Assembly: GCA_947359465.1 (NCBI GenBank)
Contig: OX375878.1
Location: forward strand, 85,162,377-85,226,376
Source of the DNA: Metellina segmentata
Lineage: Eukaryota > Arthropoda > Arachnida > Araneae > Tetragnathidae
Reading direction: 5' to 3'
Length of the DNA stretch: 64,000 nt
Shown: in pieces, positions 13,001-28,000 of the stretch
How the letters are laid out: every line of letters starts with the position of its first letter
How positions within the stretch are numbered: the stretch's first letter is position 1
Made by a program: the position numbers and the translations under genes
Notes under the pieces: generated by a model
Told to the model about the DNA's origin: nothing
Seen by the model: the letters and a program-made list of their open reading frames with translations, nothing else
Database searches by the model: none

Positions 13001-16000
13001 TGTATTGATTTTTCACTTTTAAGCTCCCTTTTGTGGTTTTTCACTTATGCGCGTTTTTCACTTATACGCATTTTTTTCGCTGTCCCCAACGCCCGCGCAT
13101 AAGTGAGAGATCACTGTATTAAGAAAACTAAAAATAAATTTTTTAAAAGGAAGAACATTTTTTGATGAAACCATACTTTTAAATTGACTTGATTAAAATT
13201 AAAATAAATCTTAGCAACAACAAAAAAAATTGTTCATCAATATCAAAATTTTTATTTTTTGGTTACTTGAACACAGTAAAAATATTGAAATAATTTGAGA
13301 TAGGATGCATATAACTTTGTTTAGAAAAGTTACAAAACATTTTTGCATTCAGTACACAACAAGAATGGCCTTTTTTTACTTTCAAGAAGTGAAAATAATC
13401 AGTTCTGTGACTTTTAAGAAGACATTCACTAGAGTTGACAATATTGATCGGGATAGCAATGCAGACAAACAAGTTTTTTCCCCTTTGGCCACTGGCCAAC
13501 AGACTTTAATCATAAACCTGTTTGTCCACTATTTGGGTTCACTGCAAATTGCTATAGGCTATTGAAGGCTTGAAGTGAGAAAAATAGAGCCTTAATACTA
13601 TGTGTATGGGACCATCCTTAAATTGTGCAGTTGGAAAAGCAAAAGTAATCTAAAAATAGCTGTTATGGCAAGGAAAAGTAGTCATCAGCCTTCTTTTTCC
13701 TGGTGAAATCAATTAAAAAATAAGAGATTAAAATGAAAAATTAGTTTTTCACTAAGCAGAAACTATAATAATTTACCAGAGGCTATTTTAATCAGTAGTC
13801 ATACTTTAGAATATTCAATCTCGGAACATAAGTTACCATACATAGAAAATACATTTGAAAGCTTAAGTTTCAATTTTTAAAAAATTACTTAAATGAACTA
13901 AAAAACTATATTGTTAAAAAAAAAAACAGGAATGTAAAAGATGGACATAAAAATCACATAAAATTTCATTTCTAGAAACAATTACAGTCTAAAGAAATTT
14001 GTAAATTAATAATTATGCAAATAACTAATTGTTAAAAAAATTTTATATTCATATTTTTATTTTTTTAAATATATATAACTATACATTAAAAATATTACCT
14101 ATCATCTGGTACATCTGTACCCGAATCTAAATCATCTTCAAGAGCATTCTGAAGATCTTGAATTCGTTGGCAAGCCAAACGCAAATCATTCTTCGTAACC
14201 TGTAGGTCTGTTTCTGTGTTTTCCAAAGCCATTTCCTAAATTGTTGTACAAGTCAGATCAGACACCCTAATATGTTTTAAGTTACTTATACTCAATTTAT
14301 GTGTGTGATTTCTATGAAAATGCATAGAAACCTAAAAATGCTGCTTGTAAAAACTACAAAAAATTATATTATTCTTTGGATATTGTTCGAATTCTGTACT
14401 CAAAACTTTTATAAATTTTTCTGTTTGTTTGTCTGTCTGTTTGTCCCAAAAGCAATTATGAATTAATTTTGTAACTGCATACCTTTGGTTTATGTATCAG
14501 TTTAATTTGAAATATTTTGTTTTAAAAGAACCTACATAGCATTCAATAACAGCTAAAAATTGTATTATTACAGAAGGGTTTTAAACTAGCATTTGAACCC
14601 ATCCTTGTAAAACTTAGGGACCCATAATAAGTTGTTGGATGAGACCAATATATTCAAAGAACTACAGTAAACTTCAAATTTTTGAAGTTTTTCACAATGT
14701 ACCAGGAAATGCAAGTCATATCACTAAGCACTACAGTATTATACCACCATTGTTTTAGTACATATAGGTGCTGCTACTAAAGAATTCATTAATTAATAAG
14801 AAAATTCTCAAGAAGAAATTCAAAAATTGATGCAGTAATCAACATATTCTTATGATTTACAGCAAATAAAAGCAACATATGTTTACAAAAATTGAAACTC
14901 CTCAGTGATGTCTAGTAACAGTAACAGAACTAAAAGAATTAAAGCAAAAAGTATACATTATTCATTTCTTAGAATTTCTCTGAATTTTCAGCTAAAAGTA
15001 GTGTTATTTTAGAAGGAGAGAAAAGTTAAGAAACTGTTTTCCCCAACAGTTCTGCATTTCCCACAGGCCAGAGAAGGACATTACTGCAACACCTAAGGTA
15101 TCTTTAATATATTATATTAAATATTATATTATATTATATATTATATTATATTATATATTATCTATATATTTAATACCTAATAATTTAAATTATATAATTA
15201 GCAAAGAACGATTACCCATTTAAAAAAATTAAACATCTTTATTCCCTTGTTTGCTTAGGCAGTCATTGTTTATCCTTTTAATTTTACTTGCAGTATCATT
15301 GAAAGTGGTGCTACATTTCATACAGGTAAATTTAGGATCACTTGTTATAAAAACCAGTTGCTCAATAAAATAAAAATGGAGACCAATTTGTCTAGTGGTC
15401 AGGGTGCTTTTGCATCAAAAGATTACACGTTCAAATCTGGGACGATAAGTTATGGATGTTTGTGCATCTGGAATTAATGTGTGGTCCTTCTATAAGAGGG
15501 TTGTTCTTAGAATATATGGTATGTATGTGGGGTGTAACACCAGGTGCAGAATTGTATTCAATGTTCTGCAACACAACCACAAGAAATTGCAATTGTTCTG
15601 CATTCATTTTGTCCGAATTTTGAAAACTGCAGTCAAATCAAAAACAGACGTAAAACCCAATTATCGGCTAAGTATGTATTACATATTTATAATAAAACAT
15701 CAAAATTAGTTAACTTACTTTATTTAAAAACAAGGTATACTTTCAGAATTTTCAATTCTGTCAATAACTTTTGAAGTTAAATATTTTGTTATTGACATAG
15801 AAGATGTGTTATTTATAAAGTATTTGTGGAAATTTGGGAGGTTATTCCGTAGCTAGAAAAGAAAAAAGGTGAGGCAAGGAGCACGCTTTGCACTGCAGAA
15901 TATCGTAACATGATTAAAAAAGAAATCTGCCAAAATTTGGATAAAATTAAGGAAAAATTGTTCCGCAAAGACTTTGTTTGTTCTGCGATGTATGGCACAG

Positions 16001-19000
16001 TTTTAAGCACTTTCTGCCCCAGGGGTGTAACATAATAATAATCCCAAGGGTAATAAATAACAGTTCACAAATCCATTCTTGTACAATGCCATAAATAATG
16101 TTCAATTGACCAGACAATCACAGGAGGAGAATCAAATTTGTCTGAACAGGTAGTTCTATTGAACACCATGCACTATTCACAAGTAAGGTCATCAGAACAT
16201 TTGCTTGCACTGTAGAACAGGGTTCTCACTATTAACAAAAGAAACATTAGGGTTTTTAGAAAGCTATTATTACTTATTTTTAAGGCTGCATTTAACAGGT
16301 TCTAGCACATTAACCTAGAAATGAACAGGTGAAGAAACGTTCACTGGTGCTATGGTTGGATTTGAGACCCAGTAATAAAACTTGCCAATCGACAAATATC
16401 AGATATTATTTTTAGCAGATAGGGGAAAAACCTGCATTTTATAACGTTTTTTTAAATTTGCCAAATAACCTACGGTGGTGTATAAGACCATTGTTTTTAA
16501 TGGTTAGTTGGTTGGTTTGGTTATATGACACAACGGTGAAAGTTTTAGCAGATAGGGATAGACCTGCATTTTATAACGTTTTTTAAAATTGCCAAATAAC
16601 CTAAGGTTGTGTGTAAGATTATTGTTTTTAATTTGTAGTTGGTTGGTATGGTTTTATGACACAACGGTTATAGTTTTAGCAAATAGGGATAGACCTGCGT
16701 TTAATAACATTTTTTAAAATTGCCAAATAACCTAAGGTTGTGTGTAAGATCATTGCTTTTAATGGGTAGTTGGTTGGTATGGTTTTATGACATAACAGTC
16801 ATGCTTAGTCAAACTGTGCCAAACATTAAGTAACTGGGCTTATACATGAGGAAATCTTTGCTGACAAATACACCCAGGAAGGAAGTGAACCTGCACCGTC
16901 TACTCATTGCTTTTGGCAAAATTAAATATGTAGTGATTTATAAAAATAATTCTTTAAATAAAATGTTAGGGCAAAGCTAATATGGCTTTTAAGGGCTCTT
17001 AAAAACTAAAATGAAAAATCAGGCTTTTCTAAGACACTTGGAGAATTTACCCTTGGAGATATTTACAAATTAAGACAAGTTAAGTGCACACAAATTATTT
17101 ACAATCAACTAAAAGCTAAAGATTCTTACAAGCTCATGTTGTTTTCTATAACCATCTGCTTCCTTTTGCTGAAGAGCAGAGTAATCTTCTCGCAAATCTC
17201 TGATTTGCCGTTGTAGCCTACGGACAGCTTCCTGAGCCTGTAGTTCCTTGTTTCTCAAGGAGTCACACTCTTCTCTAGCTCGATCATTCTGCTCTTTCAA
17301 GCGTGCAATTTGGTTCTATAAAATAATGACGGTGTAAGTACAAAATTAGTCTTCTACTAAACGCGTTTCCATCTTCTGATTTCATGCGCACTCATTTAAA
17401 GGGAAGTATAAATGTGTACACTTACTTCAAGCCTCGTTTTAGTGGTCTGCTCAAGTTCCAACTTTGATTCGAGATCTCTAACTTTACCATCTAGCCAGTG
17501 CATTTTGTGTGTGTCATCAGATTGACCAGCAAGGTGTTCAAACTTGTGACTCACTTCACTCAACTAAAAATAACAAACAAAAGATATTTAACCATAAGGA
17601 ATACAAGAAAGTTGTTTAGCAGTATTGTGTCGTCTTGAAAAGTAAAATAATGCAGCATGAGAAGAAAAAAAAAGAGTTCAAAGCAACAATGAATATTGTT
17701 TGGAATCGTAGCTTAAAACGTAATTTTAGAAATGTATTAGTAAATAATTTTATCTATTGAGGATTATTACACTGAGTTGTAGGATTGAAATAGATAATAT
17801 TATAAATACATAGTGAATTGTGAATATTCAAATACATTATACACTCATTTCATCTAAAAATAAACTGGAATAAGCTCTAATAATAAAATCAATGAAAATC
17901 AATATTATCTTTTCCAATACTGTTCTGAAGTAGTGTTCAAAACCAGTACCCAGCATATAATACATAATTTCAAGTTGTATTGTGGAAAATAAACCTTTTC
18001 TCTGTGCATTGGACACAAAATTTAACTGTATCACTAAAATGAAATTCGTGAACACATTGTAAGGGTTGGTTGGATTAGGTTTCATTGGTGAAAAAGGTTC
18101 CATCTGCTTGGGCCACTTCAGAAATTTTCAAAACAGAAACTTGCAAAAGCTTCAATGGATACCGATTGATAGATATATCTTTGTTATTCTCGAATTTAGA
18201 GAATATGTTGTGTTGCACTGTTTGTTATGAACCAGTAAAAATTATAGAAAAATTGACGGTAGGATTGTCATTGTCTTTTCAACTTTTATGTGAAAACTGT
18301 GGCATAAGAAACGTCTATAGAAGTCGTGAGATGATAGGGGAGAAGAAAAATGTTCCTGAAATAAACAGATGATCTGTTTTAGCAATGAGGCGTCTTGATG
18401 AGGGTTTGACTGTTCTTCAGATATTTTGTGCTGTGATATGTCTCCCTAAGCCTGTGTCACAAAAAGCACACAACTCGGTAAACAACAAACTTTGTGATGC
18501 TACAAGAAATATCGCTATGGAGTCGATGAAGAAAGCAGTTTGTCTGTAGTGACTCCAGTGATTTAACTGTAAGTGGAAACAGTATGATGGAAAACACAAG
18601 GACATTCTTTGTGTAGATGTTTGCATACTCATAGGTGTCGAAACAAGTAAAGTACTTGATGTTGAAATCATGTCTTCATACTGCAAGGGCTGCAACAGTT
18701 TTAAAGGACCCAAGTTTGGCAAAAAATAATATGAGTGGCTGCGAAAGCACAAGTACCAGTGCGAAAAAATCATTGTAGTTCAGCTGGGGAAAATGGAATA
18801 TGACGGAATGATGAAAATCTTCCACAGGTATCAAGATCGCCATGGAGTGCGTTATGAAAAATACTTTGGAGATTGTAATGCTACAACTTTTTCAACCATA
18901 AGTGCAAGTTATCCATGTGGCAAAGATTTTACTCAGGGTTGCAACAAAATCCTTGAAAAAAAGTTCCCTGATACAATGATTTCCCTGATAGTCTCACAAA

Positions 19001-22000
19001 AATTTCCCTGGTTTAAAAATTCCCTTAAGAAATGTTGTGATCCGTGATTGGTATTGATATACAGTATCCACATAACACTATTTTTAAATATTTAGGGTCA
19101 GAGGGTGTAAAAGGAGCATTCTCCACAAATTATTTTGTATTTTTTCTCTACAAATATTTTAATTATTATTGTAAGGGTTGGAAACCTTAATGGAACTCTT
19201 ATAATTGCAATTGAAAAAACTGGAAAAAAAAATGAAAAATATTTTGATAGTGAACTTTTTACATCTGAACCTACATTGTCATACTATTCATCGAAACCAA
19301 ATGCAAATATGCATGAAAAATTCTACAAAAATGTAATTGCAAACAAAAATATAATTTAATACACTGAAAACATCATTTGTTACACAAATTTCAAATTATA
19401 TCCCACAAGTTGTATCGCTAGCTTCACGGTGACAAGACACTGCAGCCGCAAAAAAAACCGGCGGCAGCGGTTTTCGCGGTGTTAAAAAATTACACGCTAG
19501 GGTTCTTTATTCTAATTACAATTTCAGCAAATACGATTTATTCGATTCTCAAAAGCACTCGTAATCGCGCATCTCTAAATAGGACAAACGATAATGGTAG
19601 ACGTTTAAATTGTCAAAATTTCCCTGATTTTTTGTAAAATTTGCAAATTTTCCCTGAGATTTCCCTGATTTTTCCAGAAATAAAAAGTTCCCTGATTTTC
19701 CCGGTTCTGTTACCACCCTGTTACTATACAAAAGGTGCACTGTGTTGGACACGTACAAAAAAGAATGGGTGCCAGATTGAGGAAATTGAAAACCACTATG
19801 GGAAGAAAGAAACTGAGCAATGGAAAATCTTTTAACAGTAAAGGCAAACTGACTGATACCATGATAATAAAACTGATAAACTTTTAGAGGTAACTTAAAT
19901 AGTGGTAACTCGAGGTAACTTAAATAGTGTAGTTGATATGCGAGCAGCCATATGGGCAATTTGGGCTTATTATTCAAGTTCAGATAAAGATCCCATGCAT
20001 TGGTTTTGTCCTAAAGGTTCCCAATAGTTGGTGTTGTTACAACATTGTGGTGCACAATCAATCAACTAAAACATATTGCCACAAATCATATGCTCCAAAT
20101 GTTGTTATGGAGGCAATTAAACCTATTTTTAAGGATTTGTCACATCTCAAATTATTGAAGCACTGTTTTGGTGGGAGGACACAAAACCCAAACAAGTCTT
20201 TCAACTCTTTGATTTAGAAGTACTGTCCAAAGGTTTCTGGTTCAGGTTTTACTGTGACTGAAATTACAGCATATCTTGCAACATGTTTTTACAATGAGGG
20301 CCATACAAGTACTCTACCCATCTTCACAAGTTTTAACTTAAAAATTAGAGAACAAGATGTGAAGGAACTGATAGCCAAGGATTTAAAACGTGTAGATATA
20401 GTCGTAAAGAGGGCAAGTCTCCTTCATTTGAGTCTCGTCGAGCAACAAAAATTGAAAAAAAAAAATGGCAGCTGATGAGAAGATTTTAATAAAAGGCTAT
20501 GATTATTCTTCAGGAGCATTTTAATGTAAGTTTTTATTTTTAAACATCTCTTACTTCTAAATTTAAACTTTATGTGTGTTTTCTCAAAATGTGATTTTTT
20601 AGGTACCGTGCAGGATACTTCAAAAAGTTGCAAATATTTTTATAAGAAATTTTATTATTTACAATCTTTATATATTACTTTATAATTTATACACAATTTT
20701 ATTTTCAAATATTGATTTTTTTTTTTTTTTAATGAGGATTTTACTAAAAAATTTCATAAAAATTGTTTAAAAAAATGAAAATTATAATTTTTTTTAAAGT
20801 TTACTCTTTTTTAAATTGGGAAAAAGCATGTATAACTTATAGACCAAACTATTAAGAACAAGTTGAAACAAATTATGGGGGTTTATCTTGATTTTTATGT
20901 AAATGGCACTGCGCCATGAAATGCATAAATTCCAAACTGTTGTAAAAAATACAAATTTCAAATTAACATATTTTTTTAATTTAAAGATTATTTTAAAACA
21001 AACCTGTTGCCATTATTACTCAGATAATGTCTTCTAACTGCAACATAAAATTTGTTCAAAACTGAGTTTGAAAAAAATAAATGGTAAAATGAAAAGCTTC
21101 CTTCTTCATTTTAACAGTCCTGAGACCCCTTTGAGATACTTTAAAAAACGATGAATTTAAACATATAGACATACTAATAAAGTGCTCATTAATGCTAACT
21201 CAAATATATTTTAAGGCATACCTGGCCCCATTAAAATAATTTTACTAATAGAAACAATTATCAGATGGCACTTAAATATAGAAGTCTATGTAATAATTTA
21301 CCTGATCTTTAAGCATTTGACGTTCAGTCTCCAATTCTGCTATTTGTTGATTCAGTTCAGCAAGAGTTTTCTGGTCAGTGGACATCTAGAAAATTTTGTT
21401 AAAAGTTTATTTTCTAAGGAAATGGAGATGGGAGGCATCAGATACTTTTATAAATAAACTAACAAAAAGATATGATTCATTTATAATTTAATCAAATCAG
21501 TACAAGAGAAAGAATGAATTAGTTTGTTGTGTGAAAGATACCTGCACTATTATAAAAATATGCTTAAAGCATAAAATGTAACATATTTCGATATAAATTA
21601 TATAACATTAATAACAAAATATAATTTAAAGGGACATAGCACCAAAGGTCACCAAAAGTGTCAAAATGATTTGTCTTATTGAAATCCTTTTCCAAGAGTG
21701 CTCCATTATTTTGCAAAGATTATTTTTTCTAGAGAATGTCAGAATTTGATTTGATGATTTATAAGACATTGATGAAAAGGAATTATTACTGCTATAAAAA
21801 ATACATATTTGTAGAAAAATAAATTACAGAAGTACATGTAAATTCATGCACAAAGTTGTGACAAACACTGCAAATAAAAACAAAAAAAAAATATCGAAAA
21901 AATTAAATTTGCAGAAGTAAAATATTTTAATTACTGAAATGTTTTTTCAAAAGATAACTTTTGAATTATCGTTTATGTAAAAATAATTTTTTTCTTTCAT

Positions 22001-25000
22001 GATACATATTTCATGTGTTTTGGAATAAAGTACATTAAAACATTTCTTTTTGTAAAGCCTTCCTTAAGCATTTGGTGGCATCTAAATTTAATGTACAGCT
22101 ATTTTCATCATTGTGGTTATATGAAGAAAGAGCAATGGGAAGTAAGCATTCACAAAAACTACAGCAGTTAATCTTTGTGTAGGGTGTTTGAAATAATTTA
22201 AAAGAATTCTTTTGTTTGTGGTATTTTTCTTTACAAATTGTTTATTGTCTTATTGAATGTATTAATATAAGGTTGCTGCAAATGAAATGGCCGTTGAATG
22301 ATGTCAGGTTTCTACAGGTTGTGGAAGAAAGCAAGCGCTAAGGTCTGCAAATTGTTTATAGCGTGTGACAATGTCACACTTGGGTGATGCAAGTGTATTT
22401 TTTATTTCGATCAATGAGCATTAAAAATTGAATACTAGCGACAAAAAGTCAATCATACAACCCAGTCAAATAATGTTGTTTTTTCTTTACAAGTTCAAAT
22501 TGGGAAATTCTGCAGCAGTTACAGTATAATACATCAATAAAGCATTTAGTGAAGGAACAACTAATGAGAGATCCACTCGTTGGTTCACAAAATTTCACTC
22601 AAGATATTTTGGGCTACAAAGCGAACCAAGTGGCCATCGTCCTTTCTCCATTGATTCAAATGAATTAAAGGATTTAATCGAATTGGATCCACAATAAACT
22701 GTTAGAGAGATTGCCCAGACACTAAATGTACACATTTTATAGTTTCCCAGCACTTGGCAGTAATATGAAAAGTAAGGAAGCTCAACAAGTGAGTGCCTCA
22801 TGAATGTACTGATGAAAACAAAACACATCCTTTCGTAGTGCTTTTTTATCTTAAGTAAAAAAGAAAATTTCTTGCAACGAATTGTGACTTTGGATGATAA
22901 GTGGGTATTCAACAACAATTGTACATGTTTGTTGCAGTGGTTGGGAGTGAAAGATGCTCCAGGAAGGAATCCAAAAGCACCTTTACATCCGACGATGTTG
23001 TTTACTGTATGGTGGTCTGCTGGTGTTATTCACTACTCCTTCTTTCACGAGGTAAAACGATAAATACAGATTGATATTGAACAGATATGTGGCAAATGCA
23101 TGACAATTTGTACCTTAAGTAACCAGCACATGTGAATAGACATAAAGTCTCTATTGCTTTAGGATAACACCTGACCACATACGGCAGAGTTAACCATACA
23201 GCAAACTTACAATTTGGGTGCTTCCTCTGTCATACTTTCCTCAACAAATTACCGTATTTTGCGGCACTTGAGCCATTTTTTATCCAAGAAATGCTTTGCC
23301 AACACATCAATTTATCAGGCAGTGGAGGTCTTCATCACTTCCAGAAACACTGATTTTTACAGACATGGTATAAATGACCTTGTCATACGTTGACAACAAT
23401 GAATTGCTGCTGTTGAAGATTAATTTGATTAAATAGGTATTCTTTTTACAGGTATTTCTTTCAATCGTCCTTAAAATCGGCTATTTCATTTGCAACGACC
23501 TGATACATATTATGGATTATCCATGTTGTGGAGGCAGTTACATTTCTATAATAGTGTAAACTAAATTGCTTAGCAATTATTTGTAGTACAAATAACCTGT
23601 TTTCTTTTCATTTTTCTATGTCATGTTTCAATGCATACAAAAATCATAGTACTGCTTTTTTTTTAAAAATCCTACATTATAACTTGGACGTAGCTCAAAA
23701 AAGCAAAGAATTCTTGAAAATGGAAAGAACTAGTATAAGAACTTAAAAACTACCTGTGCCACAACAGCCTTGTATTTTTTCATAACTTCAGCCATTTCTT
23801 CTTCAGCTTCTTCCAACTGAGTCTGAATAGCACTCTTTTCTCTGGAAAGCTGGAGGCATCGAGTCTCTGCCTATAACACAAAATAATAGCAAACCATAAG
23901 GACAAAGTAATAGATAAAGATGTTCTCGTATCATAGACAGAATTTCATGTATTAATGCACGTAAATGATAAAGTAGATGTACTAATAACCTAATAACAGT
24001 AATATGTATCTAAATATTTGAGAAGGTACCATCATATTTTCTCAAGTAAAAGACCACTTTATGTAATAAACCCCTCCCCCTTTCTTCAATTTAAAAAAAA
24101 AAAAAACGAAAGGAAAATCTACTTTTTAATCTTACACATACATACACCCCTCAAAAGTTTTAAGTCTGAAAATGGATGGTTGGCTTTGAGTTTTCTGGCA
24201 CAAGGGCCATTTTTGGCCAAACTGCACCAAGCAAAATACAATGAGGGAGGAAACAAAACAGAAGAGTCGTTGAGGGTATAATAGAAAGGAAGAACAGATC
24301 ACTTGGGTACCTTAGGATCATTATGCCTGTACATACCTAAAGACATGCCCCTGAAGGACTTTGAAAATGGATATTATGATAATCTCAGGTGGTCGTACCT
24401 TCATCCCCAATGATGCTCTCCTCGATGTTTCATAAAACAAACCCTTTTAAATATCATTTGTACGAATTTTATTTGGAGTTGATGGCTTCAGTTATGCACA
24501 CTTTCAAATAAACATGTTATATTACAAAGATGTCCATTAAAACAATGTGTGAATGGATAGTACATGCTTGGATACTCATAACTCCAGAAAAGAGTTTTAA
24601 AAGGATTGGAATATCAAAAGCTATAGATGGAACAGAAGATGATGTAACATGGGAAAATTAAGATGACAAGCTCAAGGCTGACTTTTATGATGATAATGGC
24701 TGTGATGATGCATGATTAATGCATAAACAAGATGATAGATATTTTCTAAATAAAAATATATTTGCAAAGACCTTTCACCTTTTATCTCTTAATTTTGTTA
24801 AAAAATACTTGTATTATACTCGAAAAAAAGTGGTATTTCGAAAAAGTATTATCCAACAATATTTGAATGATACTTCAAAGTACAGCTTATTAATAAATGT
24901 TGGATATTCTCTTGATCTTTTTACTGTTTGTAAACAATGTGAATTAACTAGAGATCATGTCGCTATTGATCGATCGGATCACAGTGGATAACTAAGTACG

Positions 25001-28000
25001 CTTAACTAATTTCTCTGAATCGTACCTTTCAATAAATATGCAAATATGGTCGAATTTGCATATGAAACGCCCCTATACTTTGATACGTCAGAGACCAATA
25101 TACGAGTGAAATTGGTTTATATCAACACATGTCAGATCCTAGTACTGGTCATCTATGATTTCTTTGGATGCTGTTTTTAATGTAAAGTAGACATGTCTAT
25201 TAATAAACTTTTAAGAATCACCGCACTGTGTTCGCGTTTCAACTGTGCTATATCATGCATTCTGCACTGCATACCTTACTTTACTAAATTGTTAACCCGT
25301 TTAGTTATTAACAATAATATTCTATGAAAGTTCACTTTGTATCAATGCTATTTTAAAAACAAAATTTAAAAAAAAATTATAGATTGATTTTTTTAACATA
25401 TGACCGTATTGGAATTCAATCCATATACACTGCAATGGTCGGAAGCGATGACCATTTGTGAAGGCCAGCCATCATTGCTCCTAACATAGACAGCACAATT
25501 TTATATCCATGCCCTGACCCCGGATTCGAACTGGGAACCTTCCGATCCAGAGGCCAACACCTTAACCACTAGACCAGTTGGTCGGCAATTAAAAATAACA
25601 CTTGCCTCATTCTTTGTTCTAGAAACTTCTTCTAGCTGTTGTTGACACTCTTGCAGCTCAGTTTCAACTGCTTGACGGGCTTTGATGGCAGTTACTTTGG
25701 CAAATTCAGAGTCCTCAAGCTAAAATTAGTAAAAAGATAAATTCTGTAAACTTTGATAATCAAACATGATATATTACAGCATTCATCTCTGTAAACAAAT
25801 ATTTAAAATAGTTAATACTATGATGTCCAACAATGTTACCGGAGGATTTCATACAAGAGAATTAAAGATGAGGCACTGTCAAACCTCTGGAGATATCGTC
25901 AAAAACTGTTCACTTTTACTTCACAAAAGTTATTAAATCTGATAAGAAATTTTTAGGAATAGTGAACTGCGTTAACCTGGTTCTTGAGCTGCCGAATCAG
26001 AGTTTTACTTGATTGTCCTTCTCGAGTGTGTTCTAACATAGACTGAGCATCCCGAAGAAGAGCTTTAGTGCGTTTCAAATCTCTACGCAAGCGTCGCTCT
26101 ATTTCAGGATCCTGAGGTGGCGGCTGATCCGTAAGCTCATAAATACGGCGTTCCAGTTCGTGTTTCTGCTTGACCAGTTGATGCCTTTCGTCTTGTTCTG
26201 ATTCAAGTTGTGCTTCTAAGTTCTTTATCTGGATAATTAAAAGAACTTTTTTATAAGTTTATTGCAAAATAAATTACATACAGCAATTGTGTCAGATAGA
26301 CATAGTATATAAAATAGAAATAATATAATAGAAAAATAATAAATAAAATAGATAGTTTATAAATTTAGATCTACTTCCCTAAACCTCAAACCTTGATTTA
26401 TGCCAAATGTGAAAAAATCGTGTTAGTTATGTGCTTTAGTCTCAACTAGACTGTTACTAGTAGGGTTTTTTTCTGTGTTATTTTTTTACAAATATTGGTA
26501 ATTTTATGTTTAAATAAACTGTTCAACATACTCTTTATTGAACTTCAATTGGTGAATCATTACATTTTTTATACATTTACTATAACTACATTTTAAAATT
26601 GATTTTAATAAAGAAATATTCCTTTTGGAGATTGATACTGTCATGCAAACCAAATGCCAGCATGCTTTTAGGACAAGAACTTAAAGCAGATTTAATATAA
26701 GTTGGGTTTATGGCACAAGGTACAGAACATAGATTTAAAAAAATAAATAGCAAATCTCAAAAGACTAAAAAAAAATTTTTAGATTTTGCACAGTAAAATT
26801 CAAGTTTGCTTATTAATTTTTTTCATTACATAAATCAACTATAAGATGAAGTTCTGTGTATCATATGCTGTTATGCACTCAAATGTTAGACAGCATAACT
26901 ATGAGTAACACCATGTAGAGATAAGATATTTTTCTGATATGTTTCATCCAGAATTTTAAAATTTCAATTTTTAAAGTTATTGACCAGCTCCAGTAAAAAC
27001 TAAAACATTTTCTACACTTCCCATCAAGTCATTTGTATAGCAATTTACAAATGTGGTTGCTGGAGTGAGTTAAAGAGAAATACTATTCACATGCAAGTAT
27101 TATGTGTATGGAATAAAGCCTGTGTTTTCATTCAATACAGTAAAAAATTAAAGAAATCATCAGTGAGAAAACACTAAGGACAATTACTTTTTTCGAGAAA
27201 CTTGCTCTTATTTCTTCCACCTCTTCTTCTCTTACTGATGCTTCACGGCGATGTTCTTGCCTTACTTTTTCAAGTGACATTTCAAGTCGCAGTTTTGCTT
27301 GTTCCAACATCTGCACTTGGGCTGTAAGCTCTTCCAGTTCTTCTTCCTGGTCTCTGTTTTTGCGTTCAAGTTCTTGCTTTGCCCTTTTCAGCTGAGTCAC
27401 CTGATTAAGATGAAACAAACAAAATTCAGAAACATTTCATGTTTTATTCAGTTTTTTATCAATAGCATCAGATCATCTCAGTAGTATGTTGATGTTAGTC
27501 AAGACTAACGGCCATATTCAAAAATCTCGAGTTAAACCGAGGATCAGTTGATCCGCGAGTCAGAGTTAAATCGAGGATCATCAAGAACCGTATTCATGGA
27601 TTAAAATGATACGCTCACTGTGATGGGCTAGTACCTACATCTCCTCATGATCACATGATATTGTTTATATTTGTTACTACACCCAAATTCGCATTCACAA
27701 GCATGTACTATGCCGCAGAATTGATTCAAAATTGTGATTTTAATAGAACGTACACTGCAATTTTATTTGGGTTTGGAAAAAAAAAATGCAAAGGTATTTA
27801 ATATCAAATTGGAGTTTTATGGAAACCTAAATTTTACAAGAAAGAATTGTACTCAATGCCCTGACATATGAATGTAATTCAATTATTTCTGGACTTGTCA
27901 ATATGGGTGTATGTTAGTGTAAAGTGAAGTAACACTTGCATTGTCAATTTTCTTTCATTTTCCTAATAAATCAACAAAATAATTTTTATTTCACGATGAA

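Noticed and set aside
12452..13102. Intact 216-codon gene
   Set aside because: It is the C-terminal part of the broken Tigger transposase and runs into the element's right terminal repeat.
18417..18773. 118-codon minus-strand frame
   Set aside because: It is antisense to the recognisable Mutator-like relic, which explains the open reading.
25597..25605. GT at caa|gtgtt as the donor of exon H
   Set aside because: It adds seven bases and puts exon I out of frame; GC with perfect remaining consensus is in phase.
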